Notes: generated from the sequence alone by a model not told the origin. DNA of 64,000 nt from Nitrospirillum sp034427435 (GCF_034427435.1 NZ_JAXQNP010000002.1:1550001-1614000), one strand, 5' to 3'. Shown: positions 17,251 through 26,675, counted from the stretch's first letter. A program made the numbers and translations.

Positions 17251-17290
17251 AAAGGGCGCCTCGGGATGACCGGGGCGCCCTTTCTTATTT
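17251..17290 (+). terminator. Rho-independent terminator of petABC
   Basis: A ten-base stem AAAGGGCGCC / GGCGCCCTTT with a loop of about 13 bases is followed by TCTTATTT. It lies 25 bp after petC and may also serve the leftward M48 gene, whose stop is at 17304. Confidence 0.85.
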
Positions 17291-17303
17291 GGCGGGGAAT
17301 CGA

Positions 17304-18329
17304 TCAGATCTTGGCCGGGCAGGCGGCGTCGAAGGGGCGCAGCCGCTCCTCCGTCATGGGGTGGGATCTCAGCCAGCTTGGGATGGCGCCATCCCCGCCC
17401 GCCCCCTTCACTGCGGGACTGGCCACGATTTTGCGCAAGGCGCGGGCAAAGGCGCAGGGGCTGCGCCCATCCCGCGTCAGCCAGGCGAGGGCTGCGGCGT
17501 CCGCCTCCGCTTCGAAGCCCCGGGTGTAGTGCAGCGTGGTCAACAGCACCGGCGTCGCCAGCAGAAGCTGACCTGCGCTGCCCATGTCGCCCAGCGTGGC
17601 GGCGGCCAGCACGGACATGCCACTGGCGCGCAAGGCCATGCGCAGGCCGTGGCGATGCTGCACATGACCCACCTCATGTGCCAGCACGGCCGCGATTTCC
17701 TCGTCATCCAGCAGGTCCACCAGTTGGTCCGTGACGACGATGTCGCCGCCGGGCAAAGCGAAGGCGTTGGGGCCGATGATGGGGGAATTCAGAAAAGACA
17801 GCCAGTAATGGGCTGCGTTATCCGGGCCCACCATTGCGGCCAGGGTGCGCTGCAACGCCTTCTGCCGCTCCAACGGCACCTTGGTGTCCGTATCCTTGCC
17901 TTGCAGGAGGAGTTGCAGGGCCTGGTCGCTGATGCTCCGCTCCACTTCAAGCGGGACCATGTCGGCAACTTGGTCGGCGGCCAGGGGCACGCCCCAGAAC
18001 CAAGTGGCAGCGCCGGCCGCCAGGATGACCGGCAGGGACAGGAGTGCGACGCGCCATGACTTTTCCAACCGGTCGCGCCAACCTTCGCGGTGGCCCAGTG
18101 TCTCGGCCAGCACCCGTCCCCCATCGAGCATTTCAAGCACGCGGCCGTCAGCCAGCCGGAAGCGCCAGCAATTGCCGCCCACAGGCGGTACGATGGTGAT
18201 TACAGGCGCGGGTATGAACTCCATTCCCAGATGCAGGCCCTCGGCGCTGGCGGTTACCGGTACCGTCACCGCGCGGGAGGAGCCGGCGACGACCAAGCGG
18301 CCGGTGAATTGGGGCGGGGTTTCCGCCAT
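17304..18329 (-). CDS. Membrane-anchored M48 family metallopeptidase
   Basis: The protein has 341 residues from ATG 18329. One membrane helix lies at about 94-116. The zinc site HEVGH is at 218-222, and the third ligand probably lies in the FEAEADAAALAWL stretch. M48 peptidases of the HtpX/Oma1/BepA group cleave membrane or periplasmic proteins. An N-terminal 80-residue beta-rich region precedes the helix. It starts 11 bp after the DUF898 membrane-protein gene; this DUF898-M48 pairing is a known arrangement and suggests the two work together. Confidence 0.9.
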   Translation of the reverse strand: MAETPPQFTGRLVVAGSSRAVTVPVTASAEGLHLGMEFIPAPVITIVPPVGGNCWRFRLADGRVLEMLDGGRVLAETLGHREGWRDRLEKSWRVALLSLPVILAAGAATWFWGVPLAADQVADMVPLEVERSISDQALQLLLQGKDTDTKVPLERQKALQRTLAAMVGPDNAAHYWLSFLNSPIIGPNAFALPGGDIVVTDQLVDLLDDEEIAAVLAHEVGHVQHRHGLRMALRASGMSVLAAATLGDMGSAGQLLLATPVLLTTLHYTRGFEAEADAAALAWLTRDGRSPCAFARALRKIVASPAVKGAGGDGAIPSWLRSHPMTEERLRPFDAACPAKI

Positions 18330-18340
18330 GGCAGGCTGCG

Positions 18341-19417
18341 TCAAAATCCGATTCCCACGTCGATGTCGAACAGGGACGAGACTTGGTCGCCCACAGCGTC
18401 GGGTGTCTTGCCGGTGCTGTCTGTGAAGTGATTCAAGCCGTTGGGTGCCCGCAGGGTGATGCGTTCCAGCATGTAACGGGCGGTACGGCAACGCACCCAG
18501 GGATAGGCCAGCCCCACGGTGCAACCCAACAGCAGGACGTTGGTGAGGTAAAGCCCCAGCAATTCCGCCCGCTCCCAAGCTACGTCGACATGCACGGCGT
18601 CCGCCCCGCTGCCCAGCGTCGTGTTCGCGTACGCCGTCTTGTGCATGAGCGCGCCGCCCAGCGCGACCAGGATGACGCCGGCGCCATAGGTGAAGGGCAG
18701 GCTGGCGAGCGGCGCCAGCTGTGGTCCCAGGATATTGACCAACACCAGGATCGTCAGAACGGCCAGCAGGCTCAAGGGAATGAAGATCGCCAGCAGCAAC
18801 AGCGCAATTTTGTAAAACTGCCGTGTCGCAGGCACCATGCGCAGGGGGGTGTCGCCATAATGGCAATTATCAATGCGCCACCGATGCTGCTGATGCAGAA
18901 CGTAGGGGTAGAGCAGGCCCCCCGTGAACACGCTCAGGAACGGCAGTCCCAGATAACATATGTACGCCCCCTTCAGGGCGTCCGGCGCATGGGAAAAGCC
19001 GAACCGCACGCCCCGGTAGGAGGTGACGCGCAGGCGGAAGCGTAAGGCCCGGACGGCCATCCAGGGCATCAGTAGCAGAAACACGCCCAGAGGGATGAAC
19101 GCGTAGAGCGATTGCTGGTGATTCAGGATGACGTACGGCACCAGCAGGCACAAAGCGATGGCCCGGCCGATCAGGATGGCTAAAGGCGCGCCATGATACC
19201 CAAAGCGCGAACCATCCAACTCCGTCGCCTCGTGGAAATAGCGCTGGGTCCGCACCTTGGCCCAGGCGGAATAAACGCCCAGGGTGACGATGGACAGCAA
19301 TACGTTCACGATCCAGATCGGGAAATACTCGCGGCCTGTTCCGTGGAAGCGGAAGGTGTACAGCTCGCGATGCGCCGGGTAGTCTGCGGCGCTGGACACA
19401 TCGACAGAGTCAGGCAT
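18341..19417 (-). CDS. DUF898 (YjgN-like) membrane protein
   Basis: The protein has 358 residues from ATG 19417. It has about eight membrane helices, with the DUF898 features TLGVYSAWAKVRTQRYF near the first helix and a second, similar YPWVRCRTARYMLERI block near the C-terminus. Function unknown; it is probably an inner-membrane protein partnered with the M48 peptidase downstream. GC is somewhat lower than in neighbouring genes. Confidence 0.88.
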   Translation of the reverse strand: MPDSVDVSSAADYPAHRELYTFRFHGTGREYFPIWIVNVLLSIVTLGVYSAWAKVRTQRYFHEATELDGSRFGYHGAPLAILIGRAIALCLLVPYVILNHQQSLYAFIPLGVFLLLMPWMAVRALRFRLRVTSYRGVRFGFSHAPDALKGAYICYLGLPFLSVFTGGLLYPYVLHQQHRWRIDNCHYGDTPLRMVPATRQFYKIALLLLAIFIPLSLLAVLTILVLVNILGPQLAPLASLPFTYGAGVILVALGGALMHKTAYANTTLGSGADAVHVDVAWERAELLGLYLTNVLLLGCTVGLAYPWVRCRTARYMLERITLRAPNGLNHFTDSTGKTPDAVGDQVSSLFDIDVGIGF

Positions 19418-19551
19418 TGTTCCCCCATGTGCTGGCGCGGCCACTTCCCCAAAAGCAAGCCACGTCACCACTCTAACGTAATTTTATGTAAGCGATACAC
19501 GCGCCGGATGAGCCGTTGCATGAATTCGGCAATCCTTGAAGGATGGGCGGC

Positions 19552-20103
19552 ATGGGTGTGCTGACGGCGGCGGAGGTCTTGGCCTTTTGGTTCGGGGATC
19601 TGACGCCGGACGATTGGTTCGAGGGCGGGGCGGACATCGATGCGCGCGTCCGCGACCGGCTGGCCGACAGCTACCACGCGGCGGCCGAGGGGGCGCTGGA
19701 CGCCTGGGCCGGCACGTCGGACGGGGCCTTGGCCTTGCTGATCCTGCTGGACCAGGTGCCGCGCAACATCTTCCGGGGTGACGCCCTGGCCTTCGCCACG
19801 GACGGGCGGGCGCAAGAACTGGCCACCCGCGCCGTGGCCCGGGCGCAGGATTTGGAACAGCCGGTGGAGCGGCGTGTCTTCTTCTACCTGCCGTTCGAGC
19901 ATGCCGAGGAGATCGTGCTGCAGGATTGCTGCGTCGCCCTGGTGGCGGAGCGCATCGGGGCCGGCGATCACCTGGACCATGCCGAGCGGCATCGCGAGGT
20001 CATCCGCCGCTTCGGCCGCTTCCCCCACCGCAACGGCATCCTGGGCCGCGCCTGCACGGCGGCGGAACGGGAGTATCTGGACCAGCCGGGGGCCGGCTTC
20101 TGA
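19552..20103 (+). CDS. DUF924 family protein
   Basis: The protein has 183 residues from ATG 19552. An earlier in-frame ATG (19543) lies inside the Shine-Dalgarno GAAGGA and is less likely. The family pattern is clear: VLAFWFG near the start, LLDQVPRNIFRGDA near residue 66, then FFYLPFEHAEEIVLQ and GRFPHRNGILGR. DUF924 proteins are soluble all-alpha proteins of unknown function, distantly TPR-like. Single gene, divergent from DUF898. Confidence 0.92.
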   Translation: MGVLTAAEVLAFWFGDLTPDDWFEGGADIDARVRDRLADSYHAAAEGALDAWAGTSDGALALLILLDQVPRNIFRGDALAFATDGRAQELATRAVARAQDLEQPVERRVFFYLPFEHAEEIVLQDCCVALVAERIGAGDHLDHAERHREVIRRFGRFPHRNGILGRACTAAEREYLDQPGAGF

Positions 20104-20237
20104 CGGAGGGGGTGCGGCGGACAGCCGCAGGCCATCCCGCAGATGGGCACGTCCTAAAGTGGTTCTATGACCGATCCGTCATCGCCGTTACCATCCCCAC
20201 CGAAGGGTTCGACCGGACCCATCGCGGGGAGCATGAG

Positions 20238-21164
20238 ATGAACGCGTACACCAAGGCACTGACCTTGAATGGAATTTTAATGGGTGTCGGTCTGGGGCTG
20301 CTGTTGGGGGCCAGCGTCCCGGCCTGGGCCGCCGCGACGCCGGAGCAGGTGAAGAAGGCGGTGGACGCCGGTGACCTGCCGGCGGCCGAACACATGCTGC
20401 GCGACGCCATCCGCGAGCATGGCGACAGCGCCCGCGCCCATTATGAGTTGGGCGAGGTGCTGGGCATGGAGGGCCTGCACCAGGACGCCGTGGGCGAACT
20501 GGAACTGGCCCGCAAGATCGACCCGACCCTGCATTTCGCGCGCAGCCCGGAGACGTTCCAGCAGCATCTGGCGCGCGAACAGTCCTTCCTGAAGCCGGCG
20601 GCGGCGGAACCCGCCCCGGCGCCCAAGCCCACCCCGGAGCCCAAGCTCGCCGCGCCCGTCGCGTCGCAGGCGGTGTCCCACCCGCCGGCCCCGGCACCCA
20701 AGCCCTCCGACGACGGCGGCATGACCGTCATCCTGGTGGTGGGTGGCCTCCTGCTGGCGGCCCTGGCCATCTTCATGGTGTTCCGCACCCGCCGCCCGGC
20801 CTATGGCGGCGGCTATCGCCCGGCCACCGGCCCGGTGCCGCCGCCCTATCCCCAATCGGCGCCCCCTGTCTACGGCCAGCCCGGCTATGCCCCGGTGGTG
20901 GTGCAGGACAACAGCGGCTCCGGCTTCCTGACCGGCATGGTCGTGGGGGAACTGATGTCCGGTGGCCATCGCCACGACACCGTGATCCACGAGACGGTGG
21001 TGAACAACGTCACGGAAAACCGGGTCTATGAGACGGAGCGCCGGCCGGACCCCAGCTTCAATTCCGGCAGCTCGTCCAGCGATGGCTGGGGCGGGTCGTC
21101 GGACGGCGGTGCGTCGTCCAGCAGCTTCGATAGCGGCAGCAGCAGCGACAGCAGCAACTGGTGA
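20238..21164 (+). CDS. TPR protein with membrane helix and Ser/Gly-rich tail
   Basis: The protein has 308 residues. A signal peptide or anchor (about 10-36) is followed by two TPR-like units (about 42-105). Then come a Pro/Ala linker, one membrane helix (about 164-184) and a Pro/Tyr-rich stretch. The last 40 residues are almost only Ser, Gly, Asp and Trp and end in SNW. Tails like this occur in TPM/YgcG-type membrane proteins, but no TPM domain is seen. The function is unknown. Its stop lies 4 bp from the stop of the convergent VOC gene. Confidence 0.8.
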   Translation: MNAYTKALTLNGILMGVGLGLLLGASVPAWAAATPEQVKKAVDAGDLPAAEHMLRDAIREHGDSARAHYELGEVLGMEGLHQDAVGELELARKIDPTLHFARSPETFQQHLAREQSFLKPAAAEPAPAPKPTPEPKLAAPVASQAVSHPPAPAPKPSDDGGMTVILVVGGLLLAALAIFMVFRTRRPAYGGGYRPATGPVPPPYPQSAPPVYGQPGYAPVVVQDNSGSGFLTGMVVGELMSGGHRHDTVIHETVVNNVTENRVYETERRPDPSFNSGSSSSDGWGGSSDGGASSSSFDSGSSSDSSNW

Positions 21165-21168
21165 GGTT

Positions 21169-21564
21169 TCAGAAGAACGCGGCGGCGTAGGCCGGGTCGT
21201 ACTGCATGGCGCCGACCCGGTTGCCCTCCGTGTCCTCCAGATAGATCAGGCGGCCCACGCCGTCGATGGTGTAGGGCGGCATCGCGATGGTGCCGCCATG
21301 GGCCGTCACCTTGGCCATGATGGCGTCCAGGTCATCCACGCCCACGGTGCATTCAAAGCCCTTCATGCCCGTGCCGGTCACGGGTTCGTGCCGTTGCTGC
21401 AGGGCGCCGCCCACGGCCCGCTCCCCCTCCGCCCCGGTCTGGATCAGGTAAAAGCCCGGTGGCCCCCAGGGGGTGATGCGCCAGTCGAACACCGCCTCAT
21501 AGAACGCCTTGGCGCGCTCCACATCCTCGGCATGGATGGCGAAGAAGCGCAGGTGGTTGGCCAT
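21169..21564 (-). CDS. VOC (glyoxalase/bleomycin-resistance) family protein
   Basis: The protein has 131 residues with the two beta-alpha-beta-beta-beta units of VOC proteins: FFAIHAEDVERAKAFYEAVFDWRI at the start and GVDDLDAIMAKVTAHGG in the second half, ending in YLEDTEGNRVGAMQY. Metal ligands are not fully conserved by eye, so the reaction cannot be given. Single gene. Confidence 0.88.
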   Translation of the reverse strand: MANHLRFFAIHAEDVERAKAFYEAVFDWRITPWGPPGFYLIQTGAEGERAVGGALQQRHEPVTGTGMKGFECTVGVDDLDAIMAKVTAHGGTIAMPPYTIDGVGRLIYLEDTEGNRVGAMQYDPAYAAAFF

Positions 21565-21657
21565 GGGGACCTCCGTGGTGGGAATGACTGGATGATGCCG
21601 TAGGCGGGCTTGGCCGTCTTGCGCTAGGATGACGATCTATGTCGCAAAGGCGCCAAC

Positions 21658-22430
21658 ATGGCCGACCCCTTCCTCATCCGCAGCCTGGCCCTGACCTTCA
21701 GCGATGGCCATCGCCTGCACACGCACCGGCATGACTGGGGCCAACTGCTGTACGCCGCGCGCGGTGTCATGCGGGTGACGGCGGGCGACGTCGTCTGGCT
21801 GGTGCCGCCGGCGCAGGCGGTGTGGCTGCCCCCGGGGCCGGCCATGCGGTGGACATGCGCGGCGCCGTCGCCATGCGCACCCTGTACATCGCCCCCGCCC
21901 TGGCGGCCGACGCCGGCGCCTTGCCCGATGCCTTGCCCACCGCCTGCCAGGTGCTGGGCGTGGCGCCGCTGCTGCGCGAACTGATCCTGCATGTGGTGTC
22001 CGTGGGCATGCTGCGCGCCGATCACGCGGACCAGGCGCGGCTGGCGGGGGTGCTGATGGACCGGCTGGTGGCGGCGGAACGGCTGCCCCTGTCGCTGCCT
22101 TGGCCGCGCGACCGCCGGGCCCTGGCGGTGGCTGAACGCCTGCGCCGTGATCCCGCCGATGACTCCGACCTGGATGCGCTGGGCGCCGCCGCGGGCGCCA
22201 GCGCCCGCACCCTGCAACGCCTGTTCATGGAAGAGACGGGCCAGCGCTTCGGCGAATGGCGGCAGCGCCTGCGCGTGCTGCACGCCGCCAGCCTGCTGGG
22301 AAGCGGCCTGTCTGTCACGGAGGCCGGGCTGGAGGCGGGGTACGCCAGCACCAGCGCCTTCGTCAGCGCCTTCCGCCGCCGCCTGGGCGTGACGCCATCA
22401 CGCTACCGCGCCCCCATCTCGGCCTCATAG
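21658..22430 (+). pseudogene. AraC-family regulator with a -1 frameshift
   Basis: The first part (21658 to about 21837) reads as the cupin sensor start (HRLHTHRHDWGQLLYAARGVMRVTAGDVVWLVPP). The rest, including the AraC helix-turn-helix pair (about 22150-22420), continues in another frame from about 21840 (HAVDMRGAVAMRTLYIAP onward). One base missing from the C5G4 run at 21829-21837 explains the break. Restoring it gives about 257 residues. The stop overlaps the convergent LysR gene by 28 bp. Real inactivation and a sequencing error are both possible. Confidence 0.85.
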
Positions 22431-23314
22431 GTCTGGCGCATGAAGTCGATGAAGGCGCGCAAGGGGGCCGGCACGTGGCGGCGGCTGGGATAGTAGAGAT
22501 ACGGGCCGGGGAAGGGGGGCAGCCAATCCTGCAACGCCGGCACCAGCCGCCCGGTGGCCAAGGACGGGGCCAGGAAACCTTCGAAGGTGCAGATCCAACC
22601 CAGTCCAGCCTCCGCCGCGCTGACGGCGATGGGCACGCTGTTTCCCACCAGGCGCCCGTCGGGCACGATACGCACCACCTCATCCCCCCGCTCGAACTCC
22701 CAGGGCAGGGCGGCGCCGTCGGCGAAGCGGTGGCGCAGGCAGGGGCGGCCGATCAGGTCGCGCGGATGACCGGGCAGACCCTCGCGCGCGATCAGGTCCG
22801 GTGATGCCGCCAGGACATAGCGCTGCGGCGGGCTGATGGGCACGGCCACCACGTCCTGGGCCAGCGCCTCGCCATAGCGGATGCCGGCGTCGAAGCCCTC
22901 GGCGAAGACATCGACGAAGGCGTTGTTCTCGATGATCTCCAGCGTGATGCCGGGATAGGCCGCGAGAAAACGGGGCACCAGCGGCGCCAGGGTCAGCGAC
23001 GACACGACGACGGGCACGTTCAGGCGCAAGAGGCCCGTGGGCGTGTCGCGGAAGCTGTTCACCTCATCCAGCGACTCCGCCACCTCGGTGAACACTGGCG
23101 CCAGCCGGGCCACCAGCCGCTGGCCCGCCTCGGTCGGGGTGACGCTGCGCGTCGTGCGGTTCAGCAGGCGGACGCCCAAATCCTCCTCCAGCCGTTTCAG
23201 CGCCAGGCTGAGGGTGGAGGGGGCGACGCCCCGCTCCTTGGCGGCGCGGCGGAAGCTGCGGTGGCGGGCCACGGCCAGGAACAGGTCCAGGTCGGCCAGG
23301 TTGGGCGCGGGCAT
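22403..23314 (-). CDS. LysR-family transcriptional regulator
   Basis: The protein has 303 residues. The winged helix-turn-helix (residues 5-64) has the usual SFRRAAKERGVAPSTLSLALKRLEEDLGVRLLNRTTRSV pattern. The effector domain (about 90-295) has the periplasmic-binding fold. It resembles the large subgroup that ends near SRRHVPAPLRAFIDF. Target genes are not evident: no divergent gene lies next to its start; ychF lies upstream on the same strand. Confidence 0.93.
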   Translation of the reverse strand: MPAPNLADLDLFLAVARHRSFRRAAKERGVAPSTLSLALKRLEEDLGVRLLNRTTRSVTPTEAGQRLVARLAPVFTEVAESLDEVNSFRDTPTGLLRLNVPVVVSSLTLAPLVPRFLAAYPGITLEIIENNAFVDVFAEGFDAGIRYGEALAQDVVAVPISPPQRYVLAASPDLIAREGLPGHPRDLIGRPCLRHRFADGAALPWEFERGDEVVRIVPDGRLVGNSVPIAVSAAEAGLGWICTFEGFLAPSLATGRLVPALQDWLPPFPGPYLYYPSRRHVPAPLRAFIDFMRQTYEAEMGAR

Positions 23315-23371
23315 GGGGGCACCGTTGTTCGCTTGCCCGAACAGGGTATCGGTGTGGACGCGCCGGGCAAA

Positions 23372-23406
23372 GAGAAAGGCGGCCGGTATGACCCGCCGCC
23401 TTTCTC
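23372..23406 (-). terminator. Terminator of ychF
   Basis: A perfect 12-base stem (GAGAAAGGCGGC / GCCGCCTTTCTC) with an 11-base loop lies 44 bp after the ychF stop. On the minus strand it ends in CCTTTCTCTTTG, a moderate U-tract. Confidence 0.75.
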
Positions 23407-23449
23407 ATTCCGTTAGCGAAACGGGCCTTCCGCCCGCCGCTCCGAGGTA

Positions 23450-24547
23450 TCAGACATTAAACCGGAAATGGAAGATGTCGCCGTCGTTGACGACGTATTC
23501 CTTGCCTTCGATGCGCAGCTTGCCGGCATCCTTGGCGCCGGTTTCGCCGCCCAGGGTGACGTAGCTGTCGAAGTCCACCGTCTCGGCCTTGATGAAGCCG
23601 CGTTCGAAGTCGGTGTGGATGACCCCGGCGGCCTCCGGCGCCTTGGCGCCGCGGCGCACGGTCCAGGCGCGGGCTTCCTTCGGGCCGACGGTGAAGAAGG
23701 TCAGCAGGTTCAAAAGGCCGTAGCCGGCGCGGATCAGGCGGTTCAGGCCCGGCTCCTCCAGCCCCAGGGAGGACAGGTACTCGGCCTTGTCCTCATCGCT
23801 CAACTGCGCCAGTTCCGATTCGATGGCGGCGGAGATGACGACCGACACGGCACCCTGGGCCTTGGCCATCTCGGCCACCTTGGCCGACAGGCTGTTGCCG
23901 GTGGCGGCGGACGCCTCTTCGACATTGCAGACGTACAGCACGGGCTTGGCGGTCAGCAGCTGGAGCTGGCGCCAATACGGCCGCTCCTCCTCCGACACCT
24001 CGGCCACGCGGGCGGGCTTGCCGTCGCGCAGCACGACCAGCGCGCGCTCGATCAGGTCGGCGAAGATCTTCGATTCCTTGTCGCCGCCCTTGGCCTTCTT
24101 CTGCAGCGCGGGCAGGCGCTTCTCCAGGCTGTCCATGTCGGACAGCATCAGCTCGGTCTCCACCGTCTCCGCGTCGCGGGTGGGGTCGATGGAACCTTCG
24201 ACATGGGTGATGTCGCCATCCTCGAAGCAGCGCAGCACATGGACGATGGCGTCCACTTCGCGGATGTTGGCCAGGAACTGGTTGCCCAGGCCTTCACCCT
24301 TGGAGGCGCCGCGCACCAGGCCGGCGATGTCCACGAACTCCAACTGGGTGGGGACGGTCTTCTGCGACTTGGCGATGGTCGCCAGCTTGTCCAGGCGCGG
24401 GTCGGGCACGCCGACGCGGCCCACATTGGGCTCGATGGTGCAGAAGGGGTAATTGGCCGCTTCCGCCGCCGCCGTGCTGGTCAGCGCGTTGAACAGGGTC
24501 GACTTGCCGACGTTGGGCAGGCCGACGATGCCGCAATTGAATCCCAT
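23450..24547 (-). CDS. ychF: Redox-regulated ATPase YchF (OBG family)
   Basis: The protein has 365 residues from ATG 24547, the standard length. The P-loop is GLPNVGKS (9-16). A coiled-coil insertion and the C-terminal TGS-like domain with AWTVRRGAKAPEAAGVIHTDFERGFIKAE follow, ending in GDIFHFRFNV, the usual C-terminus. YchF is a ribosome-associated P-loop protein that hydrolyses ATP rather than GTP and responds to oxidative stress. Strong terminator downstream. Confidence 0.96.
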   Translation of the reverse strand: MGFNCGIVGLPNVGKSTLFNALTSTAAAEAANYPFCTIEPNVGRVGVPDPRLDKLATIAKSQKTVPTQLEFVDIAGLVRGASKGEGLGNQFLANIREVDAIVHVLRCFEDGDITHVEGSIDPTRDAETVETELMLSDMDSLEKRLPALQKKAKGGDKESKIFADLIERALVVLRDGKPARVAEVSEEERPYWRQLQLLTAKPVLYVCNVEEASAATGNSLSAKVAEMAKAQGAVSVVISAAIESELAQLSDEDKAEYLSSLGLEEPGLNRLIRAGYGLLNLLTFFTVGPKEARAWTVRRGAKAPEAAGVIHTDFERGFIKAETVDFDSYVTLGGETGAKDAGKLRIEGKEYVVNDGDIFHFRFNV

Positions 24548-24620
24548 GGGAATACTCTGGATGTAAGGGGCCGCTTTGGCCGCGTTTATCGGGCAAAGCC
24601 GGCCGGATTGCAAACCGCCG

Positions 24621-25100
24621 TTATGCAGATCCGCCATCGGCGGGATGGCCGTTCCCGGGCACCCAGCCGGCGGGCGCCATCTCGAACGCCTGGAACTCGA
24701 ACGCCGGCGCCACGGTGCAGCCGACCAGGGTCCAGTCGCCCAGGGATTCGGCAGCCTGCCATTGCCCGGCCGGCACCACACCCTGGGGCCGCTGGCCGGC
24801 CAGCAGGTCGGTGCCCAGGATCAGCTCGGCCGTGGCCCGGCCGTCGGCGGACAGCGACAGGCGCAGGGGGGCGCCGGCATGCCAGTGCCACACCTCATCC
24901 GCATCCAGCACCCGGTGCCAGTGCGACCGCTCCCCCGCCTTCAGCAGGAAATAGATGGCGGTGGAGCTACCCCGGCCACCACCCGCTGGGGCGTGGCGGT
25001 AGGTTTCCACATAGTGCCCGCCCTCGGGATGGGGCTTGAGGCCCAGCAGGCGGATGATGCTGTCGGCGTCCAAGGGGACGTCCAAGGAGGTGGGCTCCAT
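24621..25100 (-). CDS. DUF985 cupin
   Basis: The protein has 159 residues. Family blocks are GLKPHPEGGHYVETYRH near the start, TAIYFLLKAGERSHWHRVLDADEVWHWHAG in the middle, and the LVGCTVAPAFEFQAFEMA end. This is a single-domain cupin with metal-ligand-type histidines, of unknown activity. It starts 4 bp after the stop of the glutathione transferase gene and is likely cotranscribed with it. Confidence 0.9.
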   Translation of the reverse strand: MEPTSLDVPLDADSIIRLLGLKPHPEGGHYVETYRHAPAGGGRGSSTAIYFLLKAGERSHWHRVLDADEVWHWHAGAPLRLSLSADGRATAELILGTDLLAGQRPQGVVPAGQWQAAESLGDWTLVGCTVAPAFEFQAFEMAPAGWVPGNGHPADGGSA

Positions 25101-25104
25101 CGGC

Positions 25105-25710
25105 TCAGCCCCGCGGCGGCACGGTCAGGCGGAAGCTTTCCCGGTCCGATGCCTGGGTGAACCAAGTGGCCAGCTTGGGCGCCCGCTGACGCCAGTGGTC
25201 GCACTCCCACCGCAGGTCCAGGTAGGCCAGGGCGATCACCACCGACAGGGTGCCGATGGTCAGGCCCTGCAACTGGTCGACCTCGGTTTCCAGCAGGTCC
25301 ACGGCGCGGGTCATGGCCTGGCGCTGGCGGTCCGTCCAACTGGCGGAGCGCAGGTTCTCCGGCCGCAGGCCCTCCATGCGGCGCAGGATGGCGGCGTCGC
25401 ACATGCCGTCGGCGATGGCCTGCTGCCGCAGCGCCAGCCAGCGCGCCGGCCCCGCCGCCGGGAACAAGGGCTGCCCCACCGTGCCCAGGCTGTCCAGGTA
25501 TTCGGCGACGACCGGGCTGTCGAACAGGGTCAGGCCGTCATCCGTCACCAGGGTCGGAATCTTGCCCAGGGGGTTCAGGGTGGGCACCACCGTTTCCGGC
25601 GACCAGACATCGGTGGGCGACAGGTCGATCCGGGACGCCAGTCCCCGCTCATGGGCGACCATCAGCGCCTTGCGCACGAAGGGGGACGTCTGGCTGTAGA
25701 AGAGCTTCAT
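25105..25710 (-). CDS. Glutathione S-transferase family protein
   Basis: The protein has 201 residues. The thioredoxin-like N-terminal half (MKLFYSQTSPFVRKALMVAHE, then NPLGKIPTL and DSPVVAEYLD) binds glutathione, and an all-alpha C-terminal half follows. The Ser near residue 6-9 is the probable catalytic residue, as in bacterial GSTs related to YibF. It lies 39 bp after gloB on the same strand, so both glutathione-dependent genes may share a transcript. Confidence 0.9.
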   Translation of the reverse strand: MKLFYSQTSPFVRKALMVAHERGLASRIDLSPTDVWSPETVVPTLNPLGKIPTLVTDDGLTLFDSPVVAEYLDSLGTVGQPLFPAAGPARWLALRQQAIADGMCDAAILRRMEGLRPENLRSASWTDRQRQAMTRAVDLLETEVDQLQGLTIGTLSVVIALAYLDLRWECDHWRQRAPKLATWFTQASDRESFRLTVPPRG

Positions 25711-25749
25711 GAGGCGGGCTTTCGGGAAAGGCTGGAACGCAAGGGCTTC

Positions 25750-26537
25750 TTATCCCCGGAAATCGTCTTTCCGGCGGCGGATTTCGGCGAAGACGGCCAC
25801 CGGGTCGCCACCCTCCAACCCCACGGCGGCGGCCAGGGCGGGCAGGTCGGCGCGCAGGAAGGGGTTGGTCGCCCGCTCCACGGCCAGGGTGGTGGGCAGG
25901 GTGGGGCGGTCGTCGGCGCGCAGGGCGGTGACCTCCCGCATGCGGGCCGCCAAGTCGGCGTTGTCCGGCTCCAGCGTCAGGGCGAAGCGCCCGTTGCCGG
26001 CCGTGTATTCGTGGGCGCAATAAACAGTGGTTTCGGGCGGCAGGGCGCGCAGCCGGGTGAGGGAGTGCCACATCTGCGCCGGCGTGCCCTCGAACAGGCG
26101 TCCGCAGCCCATGGAGAACAGCGTGTCGCCGGAGAACAGCACGGCGTCCTCCCCCCATGGTAGGCGATGTGGCCCCGCGTATGTCCGGGCACGTCGATGC
26201 CAATGAAGGGACAGGCGCCGATGGTGAAGTGGTCGCCATCGGCGATGGCGCGGTCGATGCCGGGAATACGGTCCCGGTCGGCGGCGGGGCCGATGATGGT
26301 GGCGCCGTGGCGCGCCTTCAGGTCCAGGTTGCCGCCGACATGGTCGCCATGGTGGTGGGTGTTGACGATCAGGTCCAGGGTCCAGCCGCGCCGCTCCAGC
26401 ACCGCCGTCACCGGGGCGGCCTCAGCCGGGTCGACAACCGCCACCGTGCCCGTGGCGCCGCAGCGCAGCAGGTGGATGTAGTTGTCGCTGAGGGCGGGGA
26501 TCAGCGCGACGTCCAGGCGGTTTTGGGGCGGTGTCAT
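25750..26537 (-). pseudogene. gloB: Hydroxyacylglutathione hydrolase with a -1 frameshift
   Basis: The N-terminal half (26537 to about 26157) has the metallo-beta-lactamase site H-x-H-x-DH (H61, H63, D65, H66), and later GHTRGHIAYH. The frame then breaks, and the C-terminal half continues in another frame (LFSGDTLFSMGCGRLFEGT to the end at 25750). One base missing in the C6 run at 26151-26156 accounts for it: adding it restores HGGEDAVLFSGD. The whole would be about 262 residues. It hydrolyses S-lactoylglutathione (glyoxalase II). Because glyoxalase I (gloA) is intact in this window, a sequencing error is a real possibility. Confidence 0.88.
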
Positions 26538-26675
26538 GGGCGCAAACCTATCGCAGCGTGGGATGTAATGCTAATCCTTGCGGCAACCGCCCGCACCATC
26601 GCTTGACAGGGCGCCAACGCCGGGATTGCCTACACGGGAAGTCCCCCCTCAACCATACCCGAACCGAAACGGCTT

